NCBI GenBank assembly: GCA_051859045.1
Contig: JBHYGK010000045.1
Span: forward strand, 62,001 to 126,000
Length of the DNA: 64,000 nucleotides
Direction: 5' to 3'
Source: JBHYGK01 sp051859045
GTDB lineage: Bacteria > Pseudomonadota > Gammaproteobacteria > Xanthomonadales > Xanthomonadaceae
The notes below the pieces were generated by a model, which was given only the letters and a program-made list of their open reading frames with translations, was not told the DNA's origin and did no database searches. Position 1 is the stretch's first letter; every line of letters begins with the position of its first letter. Made by a program: the position numbers and the translations under genes. Positions 1-6,656 of the stretch are shown here, piece after piece.

Positions 1-2
1 GC

Positions 3-215
3 CAGTTCGAGCGCTGGGTGAACGTGCCGAAGCTGGTGGAGGACGCGGCGATGGTCGAGCTCGCGGCGGACCCCGTGTTCCAGGCCTGGCTCGAGCAACG
101 CCTGGTCTACGAGCGCAAGCTCGGCCTGGACGAAGGTATGGAGCGCGACGCGCCCGCCGACGAGGGGCCGGTGGTGGACGAGGCCGAGACCCCGCGCCCC
201 CGCCGCCGGCGCTGA
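3..215 (+). CDS. C-terminal end of an unrecognised protein (partial)
   Basis: The frame is open from the left edge and ends in TGA, so only about 70 C-terminal residues are visible; an internal GTG at 18 is not a convincing start. The visible part is acidic and helical, with a WLEQRLVYERKLG stretch, and ends in an arginine-rich tail (PRPRRRR). I do not recognise the family. The downstream GntR operon has its own operator and promoter, so the two are probably separate transcripts. Confidence 0.55.
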   Translation, partial: QFERWVNVPKLVEDAAMVELAADPVFQAWLEQRLVYERKLGLDEGMERDAPADEGPVVDEAETPRPRRRR

Positions 216-242
216 GCCCGCCCCGCCGCCGACCGGCGGCGC

Positions 243-297
243 TTGACGGGGTCCATGTTCCACTGTGCATACTGTGCATAGACACAGATACACAGTG
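243..297 (+). promoter_or_regulatory. Promoter/operator of the GntR-ABC operon
   Basis: TTGACG at 243-248 is a good -35 element; a weak -10 (CATACT, 268-273) lies 19 bases later. Across the -10 and start region sit a perfect tandem repeat ACTGTGCAT (262-270 and 271-279), an outer inverted repeat CACTGTG (261-267)/CACAGTG (291-297) and an inner one CTGTG (272-276)/CACAG (283-287). The nested symmetry just before the regulator start suggests an autoregulatory operator bound by the GntR dimer. Confidence 0.6.
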
Positions 298-302
298 ATG
301 CC

Positions 303-722
303 GTGGACCCCCAGCTCTTCCTCTCGGCCGCCGACCCGCGGCCCATGTACCAGCAGATCGTCGACCAGCTCACCGCGCGGGTGCTGGCCGGCGACTGGCC
401 GCCCGGGCAGCCGCTGCCCTCGATCCGCGAGCTCGCGGCGGCCAGCGGGGTCAGCGTCATCACGGTCAAGCGCGCCTACGAGGAGCTCGAGCGGGCCGGC
501 GTGATCGCCACCCGGCACGGCAAGGGCTCGGTCGTGGCCGAGCGCGCCGACCAGGCCCGCGCGCAGCACGCCGCGGCGCTGGCCCGGCAGCTCGCCGACG
601 CCGCGGCCAGCGCCGCGCGCCTCGGCCTCGACCGCGCCGCCGTCCACGCCCAGCTCGACGCCGCGCTCGATGCGGCCGGGCTTCCCTCCACCCCGCCGAC
701 CACCACCGGACCCACGCCATGA
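303..722 (+). CDS. GntR-family (YtrA-like) transcriptional regulator
   Basis: A 139-residue winged-helix regulator. Residues 10-80 are a GntR DNA-binding domain: PMYQQIVDQL, then PLPSIRELAAASGVS with the recognition helix, and a wing ending in RHGKGSVV. The rest is a short helical segment, which is the YtrA subfamily pattern rather than a large ligand-binding domain. The start is GTG at 303, just after the operator; the nearby ATG at 298 is in another frame. Its stop overlaps the next start (ATGA at 719-722), so it is translationally coupled to the ABC ATPase. By family knowledge, YtrA regulators repress their own ABC operon in response to cell-envelope or antibiotic stress; the signal here is unknown. 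Confidence 0.9.
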   Translation: MDPQLFLSAADPRPMYQQIVDQLTARVLAGDWPPGQPLPSIRELAAASGVSVITVKRAYEELERAGVIATRHGKGSVVAERADQARAQHAAALARQLADAAASAARLGLDRAAVHAQLDAALDAAGLPSTPPTTTGPTP

Positions 723-1624
723 CCGCTGCCTTCGTCGTCTCCCAGCTCGCCAAGGCCTACCCGCACTTCCGGCTCGGCCCGATCGACCTCGCGCTGCCCG
801 AAGGGCAGGTGATGGGCCTGGTCGGCGTCAACGGCGCCGGCAAGACCACCCTGCTGCGCCTGCTCACTGGCCTCGCCGCGCCCGACGCCGGCAGCGTCGA
901 GGTGCTGGGCCACCGCCTGCCGGGCGCGCAGGTGCTGGCGAAGCGCGAGATCGCCTTCGCCTCCGACGACATGCGCCTGTACCGCGGCCAGACCCTGGCC
1001 TGGCACATCGACTTCGTGCGCGCGGTGGTGCCGAGCTGGGACGCGGACTACGCCGCCACGCTGATGCGCCGCTTCGACCTGCGCGCCGACCAGCCCATCG
1101 GCGGGCTCTCGCACGGCCAGCGCGTGAAGGCGCTGCTGCTGCTGTGCTTCGCGCGCCGGCCGCGGCTGCTGCTGCTCGACGAGCCGACCACGGGCCTCGA
1201 CCCGGTGGCGCGCGCGGAGGTGCTCGAGGCGCTGGCCGACGTGCTGCGCGACGAGCGCCGCAGCGTGCTGTTCTCCTCGCACAACACCCACGACGTCGAG
1301 CAGCTCGCCGACACGATCACGATGCTGCACGCCGGCACGATCGTCGCCAGCGACGGCAAGGAGGCCTTCCTCGACGGCTGGCGGCGCGTGCTGTGCCAGG
1401 GCGCCGCGCCGGCCGGGCTGGACGCGTGGCCGGAACTGGCGCAGGTGCGCCAGGCCGGCTCGCAGCTCGAGCTCAAGGCCTGCGCCTGGCGCGACGACCT
1501 GCCCGCGAAGCTCGCGGCCGCCGGCCTCGCCGTGCAGCGGGTGGACGCGATGTCGCTGGAGGACATCTTCGTGACCCGCGTGCGCCAGCAGGCCGCCCTC
1601 GCGGCGGCGCCGCGCGCGGCCTGA
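719..1624 (+). CDS. ABC transporter ATP-binding protein
   Basis: A 301-residue cytoplasmic ATPase subunit that powers the adjacent permease. Visible motifs are Walker A GVNGAGKTT (residues 36-44), the signature LSHGQ, Walker B LLLLDEP with the D-loop TTGLD, and the switch histidine in SSHNTHD. The C-terminal about 80 residues lie beyond the nucleotide-binding fold, as in YtrB/CcmA-type exporters. It follows the GntR gene with a 4-base overlap and precedes the permease by 55 bases. The substrate cannot be read from sequence; the context (YtrA regulator, small integral permease) suggests an exporter for peptide antibiotics or envelope stress. Confidence 0.92.
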   Translation: MTAAFVVSQLAKAYPHFRLGPIDLALPEGQVMGLVGVNGAGKTTLLRLLTGLAAPDAGSVEVLGHRLPGAQVLAKREIAFASDDMRLYRGQTLAWHIDFVRAVVPSWDADYAATLMRRFDLRADQPIGGLSHGQRVKALLLLCFARRPRLLLLDEPTTGLDPVARAEVLEALADVLRDERRSVLFSSHNTHDVEQLADTITMLHAGTIVASDGKEAFLDGWRRVLCQGAAPAGLDAWPELAQVRQAGSQLELKACAWRDDLPAKLAAAGLAVQRVDAMSLEDIFVTRVRQQAALAAAPRAA

Positions 1625-1679
1625 GCCCGCGCGCCTGCGCTCGCCACCCCCAATTCCGCCGCCCCTCGAGGCCACCGCC

Positions 1680-2402
1680 ATGACCGCCGCCGCCACCACC
1701 CACGCCCCGCCCGCCGCGCCCCGCGCCCGCATCGACACCGCCCTGATCCGCCGACTGGTCGTCAAGGACTGGCAGCTCTTCCAGCGCCCGCTCGCCGCCC
1801 ACGTGCTGGCGGGCATCGTCGCGCTGGGCCTGCTCGGCCTGGCCAAGCCCTGGGCGTTCTACCTGGGCTCGCTGCTGCTGATCATCGTGCTGGTGGCCGG
1901 CGCGTGCTTCGCGATCTCCACCTCGCTGCTGGTGGAGCGCAAGGAGCAGACGCTGGCCTTCGTGATGAGCCTGCCGGTCTCGCCGCTGGAGTTCACGCTG
2001 GCCAAGCTGGGCGGCAACCTGCTGACCTTCGGCGTGCCGTTCGCTGTGCTGCTGCTGGGCACGCTGGGCGTGGTGCTGCGCACGCCGCTGCCCGACGGGC
2101 TGGTGGTGTTCTCGGTGCTGCTGTTCGGGCACATCCTGCTGGCGTACGCGGTGTCGCTGGCGGTCGCGATGGCGGTGCGCTCGGAGGGTTGGAACATCTT
2201 CGCGATGATCGGCTCGATGCTGCTGGTGAACCCGTTCATCATGCTGCTCGGCCAGACCGAGTCGATCAACGGAGTCACCCGCGGCGACGTGATCACCTGG
2301 AGCCCCGAGGCGCTGCTGATCCTCGCCGTGCAGGTCGGCGGCACGCTGCTCGCGCTCGGCGGCACCGCGTGGTGGCACGGCCGCAAGGCCGCGTTCGAGT
2401 GA
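1680..2402 (+). CDS. ABC transporter permease
   Basis: A 240-residue integral membrane protein. After a short Ala/Pro-rich cytoplasmic N-terminus (about residues 1-30) there are six likely membrane segments, including stretches around LAGIVALGLLGL, FYLGSLLLIIVLVAG, LLTFGVPFAVLLLGTLGV and VFSVLLFGHILLAYAV. The conserved run ISTSLLVERKEQTLAFVMSL before an amphipathic helix is typical of ABC-2-type transporters. It would form a dimer with two copies of the upstream ATPase. The next gene starts 7 bases after its stop, so the acyltransferase is probably in the same transcript. Confidence 0.88.
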   Translation: MTAAATTHAPPAAPRARIDTALIRRLVVKDWQLFQRPLAAHVLAGIVALGLLGLAKPWAFYLGSLLLIIVLVAGACFAISTSLLVERKEQTLAFVMSLPVSPLEFTLAKLGGNLLTFGVPFAVLLLGTLGVVLRTPLPDGLVVFSVLLFGHILLAYAVSLAVAMAVRSEGWNIFAMIGSMLLVNPFIMLLGQTESINGVTRGDVITWSPEALLILAVQVGGTLLALGGTAWWHGRKAAFE

Positions 2403-2409
2403 GCCGGCG

Positions 2410-3564
2410 ATGAGCGCCGGGACCGTCGCGCCCGCGCCGGCGGCCGAGGCGCCGCCCGCCACCCGCCTGCACGCGATGGACCACCTGCGCGCGCTGGCGA
2501 TGCTGGCCGGCGTGGCCTTCCACGCCGCGCTGGCGCACAGCCCGCTGATGCAGCCGTTCTGGCCCACCGCGCTGGGCACCACCTCGCCGTGGGTGGACGC
2601 CGTGGCCTGGCTGGCGCACCTGGTGCGGATGCCGCTGTTCTTCGTGGTCGCGGGCTTCTTCGCCGCGTGGCTGCTGGCTGCGCGCGGGATGGGCGGGCTG
2701 TGGCGCCAGCGCGCGCGCCGGATCCTCGTGCCGCTGCTCGTCGCGCTGCCGCTGGTGACGCTGGCCAACGCCGCCAGCGTCGGCTGGGCGCTGGAGCACG
2801 TCGCGCAGCCCAACGCCTTCCTCGACATGGTGCGCGCGTGGAGCGCGCTGCCCGACCCGCCGCCGGCGCCGCTGTCCACGGGGCACCTGTGGTTCCTGTA
2901 CTGGCTGCTGCTGCTCGGCGTGCTGATGTGGATCGGGCGCGTGCTCGGCGCTGGCGCCTGGCTGGCCGCCGCGATGGCGCGCGGGCCGGTGGCCGTGGCG
3001 CTGGCGCTGCCGCTGCTGCTGGCGGGGCCGCTGATGCTCACCAGCGCGCCGCACCCCGCGCCCGAGGGCCTGCTGCCGCAGCTGTGGGCGATCGGGTTCT
3101 ACGGGCCGTTCTTCGCGCTGGGCGTGGGCCTGCACGGCCGTCTGGACTGGCTGGCGCCGCTGCGGCGCTGGCTGTGGCCGGGCCTCGGGCTGGTGCTGCT
3201 GCTGCACCTCGGCTTCCTGCTGCGCCTGCGCGCCGGCCCGGTGGAGGCGCTGTACCCCCACGCGGCCTGGCCCACCGCCGCGCTCGAGGCCGCGATCGCC
3301 GCCTGGGGCACGCTGGCCTGCCTGCTCGCGGGCCTGCACTGGCTCGATCGGCCGAGCCGCGCGATGCGCTGGCTGGCCGGCAGCGCCTACACCGTCTACC
3401 TGCTGCACCTGCCGGTGCTGTTCGCGATCCAGTACGCGCTGATGGACCTGCGCCTGTCCGGCCCGGCGGCGTTCGCGATCGCGCTGGGCGGCACGTTGGC
3501 GGCCTGCCTGCTGGCGTACGAACTGGGCGTGCGGCGCACGCCGCTCAGGCGCTGGATCGGCTGA
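2410..3564 (+). CDS. Acyltransferase 3 family membrane protein (OpgC-like)
   Basis: A 384-residue multi-spanning protein of the acyltransferase-3 family. The N-terminus has the family signature LRALAMLAGVAFHAAL with its membrane histidine, followed by a second conserved segment MPLFFVVAGFFAAWLL and the R-rich loop RQRARRILVPLL. About ten hydrophobic helices follow, including GHLWFLYWLLLLGVLMW. These enzymes transfer acyl groups (acetyl, succinyl) to periplasmic glycans or lipids; OpgC modifies osmoregulated glucans. The acceptor here is unknown. Its position 7 bases after the ABC permease suggests that one envelope-stress regulator controls both transport and surface acylation, which is an inference. 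Confidence 0.85.
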   Translation: MSAGTVAPAPAAEAPPATRLHAMDHLRALAMLAGVAFHAALAHSPLMQPFWPTALGTTSPWVDAVAWLAHLVRMPLFFVVAGFFAAWLLAARGMGGLWRQRARRILVPLLVALPLVTLANAASVGWALEHVAQPNAFLDMVRAWSALPDPPPAPLSTGHLWFLYWLLLLGVLMWIGRVLGAGAWLAAAMARGPVAVALALPLLLAGPLMLTSAPHPAPEGLLPQLWAIGFYGPFFALGVGLHGRLDWLAPLRRWLWPGLGLVLLLHLGFLLRLRAGPVEALYPHAAWPTAALEAAIAAWGTLACLLAGLHWLDRPSRAMRWLAGSAYTVYLLHLPVLFAIQYALMDLRLSGPAAFAIALGGTLAACLLAYELGVRRTPLRRWIG

Positions 3565-3573
3565 GGCGAGGCC

Positions 3574-4113
3574 TCACTCGCCGTAGGTCGACCACGGGGT
3601 CTGCGAGCCATCGCGGGCCACCAGGAACACCGTGTAGGGCATCGCCTGGCCGGAGGGGACCTCCATGCCCGGCGAGCCCAGCGGCATGCCCGGCACCGCG
3701 AGGCCGCGCGCATCGGGACGCTCGCGCAGCAGGCGCTGGATGTCGGCCGCGGGCACGTGGCCCTCGATGAAGTAGCCGTCGACGATGGCGGTGTGGCAGG
3801 CGGTCATGTTGTCGGGCACGCCGGCCTCGCGCTTGAACGCGGCCAGCGCATCGGTGTCGCGCGCCTCGGTGCGCAAGCCCGCGGTGCGCAGGTGCGCCAT
3901 CCAGACCAGGCAGCAGCCGCAGCTGGGGCTCTTGTGCACGGCGAGCAGCGGGGCGTCCGGATCCGGCGCGGCGGCGGGCGCGGTGGCCTCGGCCGGGGCG
4001 GGGTGGGCGTGGTCGTGCGCGGCGTGGTCGTGGTCCTGGGCGCGCGCCGGCGCGGCGACGGCCAGCGCGAGCGCGGCGAGGAGGGCGGGGAGGAGGCGGG
4101 CGATCGCGGGCAT
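3574..4113 (-). CDS. DUF411 family secreted metal-binding protein
   Basis: A 179-residue precursor. The start chosen is ATG at 4113, giving a clear signal peptide (ARLLPALLAALALAVAAPARA, cleaved before QDHDHA). The frame is open further upstream, but that part lies over the neighbouring genes. After the signal comes a His-rich linker (HDHAAHDHAHPAP), then the DUF411 core: HKSPSCGCCLVW with a CxCC cluster and a later CH in TACHTAIV. The end is the conserved VPGMPLGSPGME. DUF411 proteins are commonly found with copper-resistance genes and are thought to bind copper in the periplasm; no copper genes are adjacent here. It is convergent with the acyltransferase, 9 bases away. Confidence 0.88.
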   Translation of the reverse strand: MPAIARLLPALLAALALAVAAPARAQDHDHAAHDHAHPAPAEATAPAAAPDPDAPLLAVHKSPSCGCCLVWMAHLRTAGLRTEARDTDALAAFKREAGVPDNMTACHTAIVDGYFIEGHVPAADIQRLLRERPDARGLAVPGMPLGSPGMEVPSGQAMPYTVFLVARDGSQTPWSTYGE

Positions 4114-4169
4114 GGCGGGGCTCCGGGGCGGAACGGGGCGGCGGGCGAGGGGCGCGCCGCGGGGCGGGG

Positions 4170-4724
4170 TCACCAGACCAGGTCGTCGGGCACCACGAAC
4201 TGCGCGTAGTAGGCGTCGTCCTCGGTGGTCGGCGCGTCGACGGGCGTCCCGGCGGCCTGGCCGTGGTCGAGCACGATCAGCTCGGGCACCCGCGCGCGCA
4301 CCTGCTCGGCGGCCGCGCGCGGCAGCAGCTCGTAGCCCTCGCCCTGGCGCGCGATCACCAGCGCGCCCGAGGCCAGCTGGCGGCGCAGCGCGTCGTTGAC
4401 CAGCAGCGTGCGGATCGCGCCGTCGGCGGTGAAGCGGTACTCGCTCTCGCCGGCGCGCGGCACGCGCTTGTCGTGGATGATCTGGCGGGCCTGCGCGCGC
4501 AGCTCCTTCGCGCGGGCCTCGGCTTTGCGCTCGGCCTCGATGGCGCGGTCGCGCTCGGCCTTCTCGGCGCGCGCCCGCTCGGCCTCGACCTGCGCCTCGC
4601 TCGGGCCCGTCGGCCCCTTCGCGTGGCGCGCCTTGTTCTGCTCGCGCGCGACCTCGGCGACCTTGGACTTCTTGACCAGGCCGGCCTTGAGCAGCTGTTC
4701 CTGGAGGGGGTTGGCCTTGGCCAT
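4170..4724 (-). CDS. DUF2058 family protein (YaiL-like)
   Basis: A 184-residue cytoplasmic protein of the DUF2058 family. The N-terminus NPLQEQLLKAGLVKKSK and the phrase EQNKARH are family signatures. A long charged coiled-coil segment (about residues 40-85, rich in A/E/R/K) follows. The C-terminal part contains a small beta domain with YRFTADGAIRTLLVND and VIARQGEGYELLP, and ends in DDAYYAQFVVPDDLVW. YaiL/DUF2058 proteins are described as nucleoprotein- or ribosome-associated but have no firm function. It lies 56 bases upstream (in transcription order) of the DUF411 gene and may be cotranscribed with it. Confidence 0.88.
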   Translation of the reverse strand: MAKANPLQEQLLKAGLVKKSKVAEVAREQNKARHAKGPTGPSEAQVEAERARAEKAERDRAIEAERKAEARAKELRAQARQIIHDKRVPRAGESEYRFTADGAIRTLLVNDALRRQLASGALVIARQGEGYELLPRAAAEQVRARVPELIVLDHGQAAGTPVDAPTTEDDAYYAQFVVPDDLVW

Positions 4725-4823
4725 GGCGGGCGCCTCGGGCGACGTGGGGGCGCAAGGATACCGCCGCCCGGCGTCCCGATGCGTGGGCCGGGCCCGCGGG
4801 GCGCCGGTGCGGCCGGCGCGGGC

Positions 4824-5945
4824 TCAGCGCGTCTGCTGGACGTAGCGCGCCATCTTCACCAGCTCGCTGCCGGCGCCCAGCGCCACGCCGCCGTCCCAGG
4901 CGGGCGTGCCGGGCGGCGCGCTGCGCGGGTCGAGCAGGGCCAGCACCAGGTCGGCGCCGGCCGGCCCGGGCACGCGGGTCTCCTCGCCCTTCACGCGGGC
5001 ATAGGCGTCGCCGCGGCGGTTGAGCTCGAGGTAGTGGGTGACGCGACCCTGCTCGTCCACCCGGTACTCCGCCACGCCGTCGATGCGCGCGGCCTTCTTC
5101 GCCGCCGCCACCTCGGACGCCATCCGCGCCTTGAGCGCACGCTCCGCCGCGTCCTTGCCGCCCAGCGCCAGCTCGCGGCGGTGGCCGGCCCACCAGCGCT
5201 TGAGGCGCGCGGACTCGCGCTTGGACACCACGAAGCCGATCGAGGTGGGGCGCTGCGTCGCGCGCGCGGCCGGCGCCACGCGGCGCGTGTCGGGATCGAG
5301 CAGGTGGTCGGGCGGCAGCACCACGCCGCCCTCGTCGGCGATGCGCACCAGGCGACGGCCGGTGTCGACCTTCTTGGTGTAGGAGCCGCCCTGCGAGAAG
5401 TAGCCGGTCTGGGTGTTGATGTAGCCCGGGAAGACCACGAGCTTGTCGTCGAGCACCGCGGTCTCGGTGAGCTTGAGCGCGCCGATCGGCAGCACCGACG
5501 GCGCGGCGGTGGCCAGCGCCGGGCGCGACTCGGCGCTGACCAGCTGCAGCAGGTGGCCGCCCTCGCGGCGGATCACCGACAGCTCCACGTGCCGGCCCTG
5601 CTGGTCGCGCACCCGCACCGCCGGCGCGCGGCGCTCCTTCTGGCGCCACGCGACCATCCCCACCAGCGCCATCAGCGCGCCGCCGATCGCCGCCGTCCAC
5701 GTCGGCACGCCCAGCACCGGCGCGCCGACCACGCCCGCGCCGATCACCGCGCCGGTCATCAGCAGCCAGCTCCAGCGCAGGAAGCCCAGCGGGAACGCCA
5801 GCCCGGCGACGATGAACAGGTTGCCGAGGATGAAGGTGGGCAGCCAGCGCAGGCTCGGCGACGTGGTGAACAGGGCCTGCAGCACGAGGCCGACGATGAG
5901 GGTGGCGACGAGCCAGCGGAGGAGGAAGCCGAACACGATCTGCAT
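4824..5945 (-). CDS. Membrane-anchored protein of unknown function
   Basis: A 373-residue protein I do not recognise. The N-terminal about 100 residues hold four hydrophobic segments (LLRWLVATLIVGLVLQAL, WLPTFILGNLFIVAGLAF, WSWLLMTGAVIGAGVVGA and AAIGGALMALVGMVAW) ending in a positive patch (RQKERR), so the large soluble part probably faces the cytoplasm. The soluble part includes DKLVVFPGYINTQTGYFSQ, an SKRESARLKRWWAGHR helix and an alanine/lysine-rich helix near residue 280. The start is ATG at 5945. The intergenic stretches on either side (99 and 130 bases) hold nothing I can name. Confidence 0.75.
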   Translation of the reverse strand: MQIVFGFLLRWLVATLIVGLVLQALFTTSPSLRWLPTFILGNLFIVAGLAFPLGFLRWSWLLMTGAVIGAGVVGAPVLGVPTWTAAIGGALMALVGMVAWRQKERRAPAVRVRDQQGRHVELSVIRREGGHLLQLVSAESRPALATAAPSVLPIGALKLTETAVLDDKLVVFPGYINTQTGYFSQGGSYTKKVDTGRRLVRIADEGGVVLPPDHLLDPDTRRVAPAARATQRPTSIGFVVSKRESARLKRWWAGHRRELALGGKDAAERALKARMASEVAAAKKAARIDGVAEYRVDEQGRVTHYLELNRRGDAYARVKGEETRVPGPAGADLVLALLDPRSAPPGTPAWDGGVALGAGSELVKMARYVQQTR

Positions 5946-6075
5946 GCGGTGGACCCGGGGTGGGTGGCGGCGGGCCGGCCGGAGGGGCCGGAGTCGGCGC
6001 GATGGTAGCCGGGGGGCCGCGGGGCGCGGGAGGGGGCGAGCGGGGCAGGCGTGGGGCTGGGGTCGGCGCGGTGCG

Positions 6076-6603
6076 CTATCCGGGACCGGCCGTCGTCCGG
6101 CGTGTTAGACGCGCGTTGGCCGGGACTTTCGCGGCCAGTCGCCGAAGCCGCGCGAGGCTCACCTGGTGCTGCCCGTTGGGCGGCATCGGCTTGCCCGCGA
6201 ACAGCGCCCAGACCAGCGCGCCAGGGCCGTTGTAGATCTCGGTGAACGAGCCGTCGCGGTGCAGCTGCAGCACCAGCGCATGCTGCGGCGCCGAGCGGAA
6301 CGCCACCGAGCGACCCTGCGTGGCTTTGATCTCGACCTGCAGCGCGCCCGTCACGGGCGTGCCGTCCACCAGCTGTCCGCGGCGCACCGCGTCGAAGCCC
6401 TTGTTCGAGGCGGTCAGCAGCTCGAGGTCGTAGTGATGCGCCGCGACCGCCTCGCCCAGGCTGCCGACCATGTGGCCGTCGGGCGTGAAGTGGCGGCCGG
6501 GGAACATCGCCTCGAACTCGGCGACCAGGCGGTAGAGCTCGCCGACGAGGGCGGGGAAGCGTGTGGTGTCCATGGCGGCTCGCTGCGTCGACTCCGATCG
6601 CAT
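6076..6603 (-). CDS. DUF6998-type protein with PD-(D/E)xK-like core
   Basis: About 175 residues. I prefer ATG at 6603 because GAGGA sits four bases upstream; ATG at 6573 is the alternative. The sequence matches the DUF6998 pattern as I remember it: FPGRHFTPDGHMVGSLGE, then ASNKGFDAVRRG, then ALQVEIKATQGRSVAFR and EIYNGPGALVW. The FDAV...VEIKAT arrangement (Asp, then Glu-x-Lys) looks like a PD-(D/E)xK nuclease core. It is divergently transcribed from the nuclease-helicase gene only 53 bases away, so the two probably share a control region. The function is unproven; a role in DNA restriction or modification-type defence is an inference. Confidence 0.78.
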   Translation of the reverse strand: MRSESTQRAAMDTTRFPALVGELYRLVAEFEAMFPGRHFTPDGHMVGSLGEAVAAHHYDLELLTASNKGFDAVRRGQLVDGTPVTGALQVEIKATQGRSVAFRSAPQHALVLQLHRDGSFTEIYNGPGALVWALFAGKPMPPNGQHQVSLARLRRLAAKVPANARLTRRTTAGPG

Positions 6604-6656
6604 CGTATCCTCGCGCCGTCGCCGCGGGATCGCCGCGCGAGGCAAGGGACCCTGCC

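Noticed and set aside
476..1846. Minus-strand frame of 456 residues across the ABC ATPase
   Set aside because: The plus strand carries an unmistakable ATPase with Walker motifs, so this is a GC-driven shadow.
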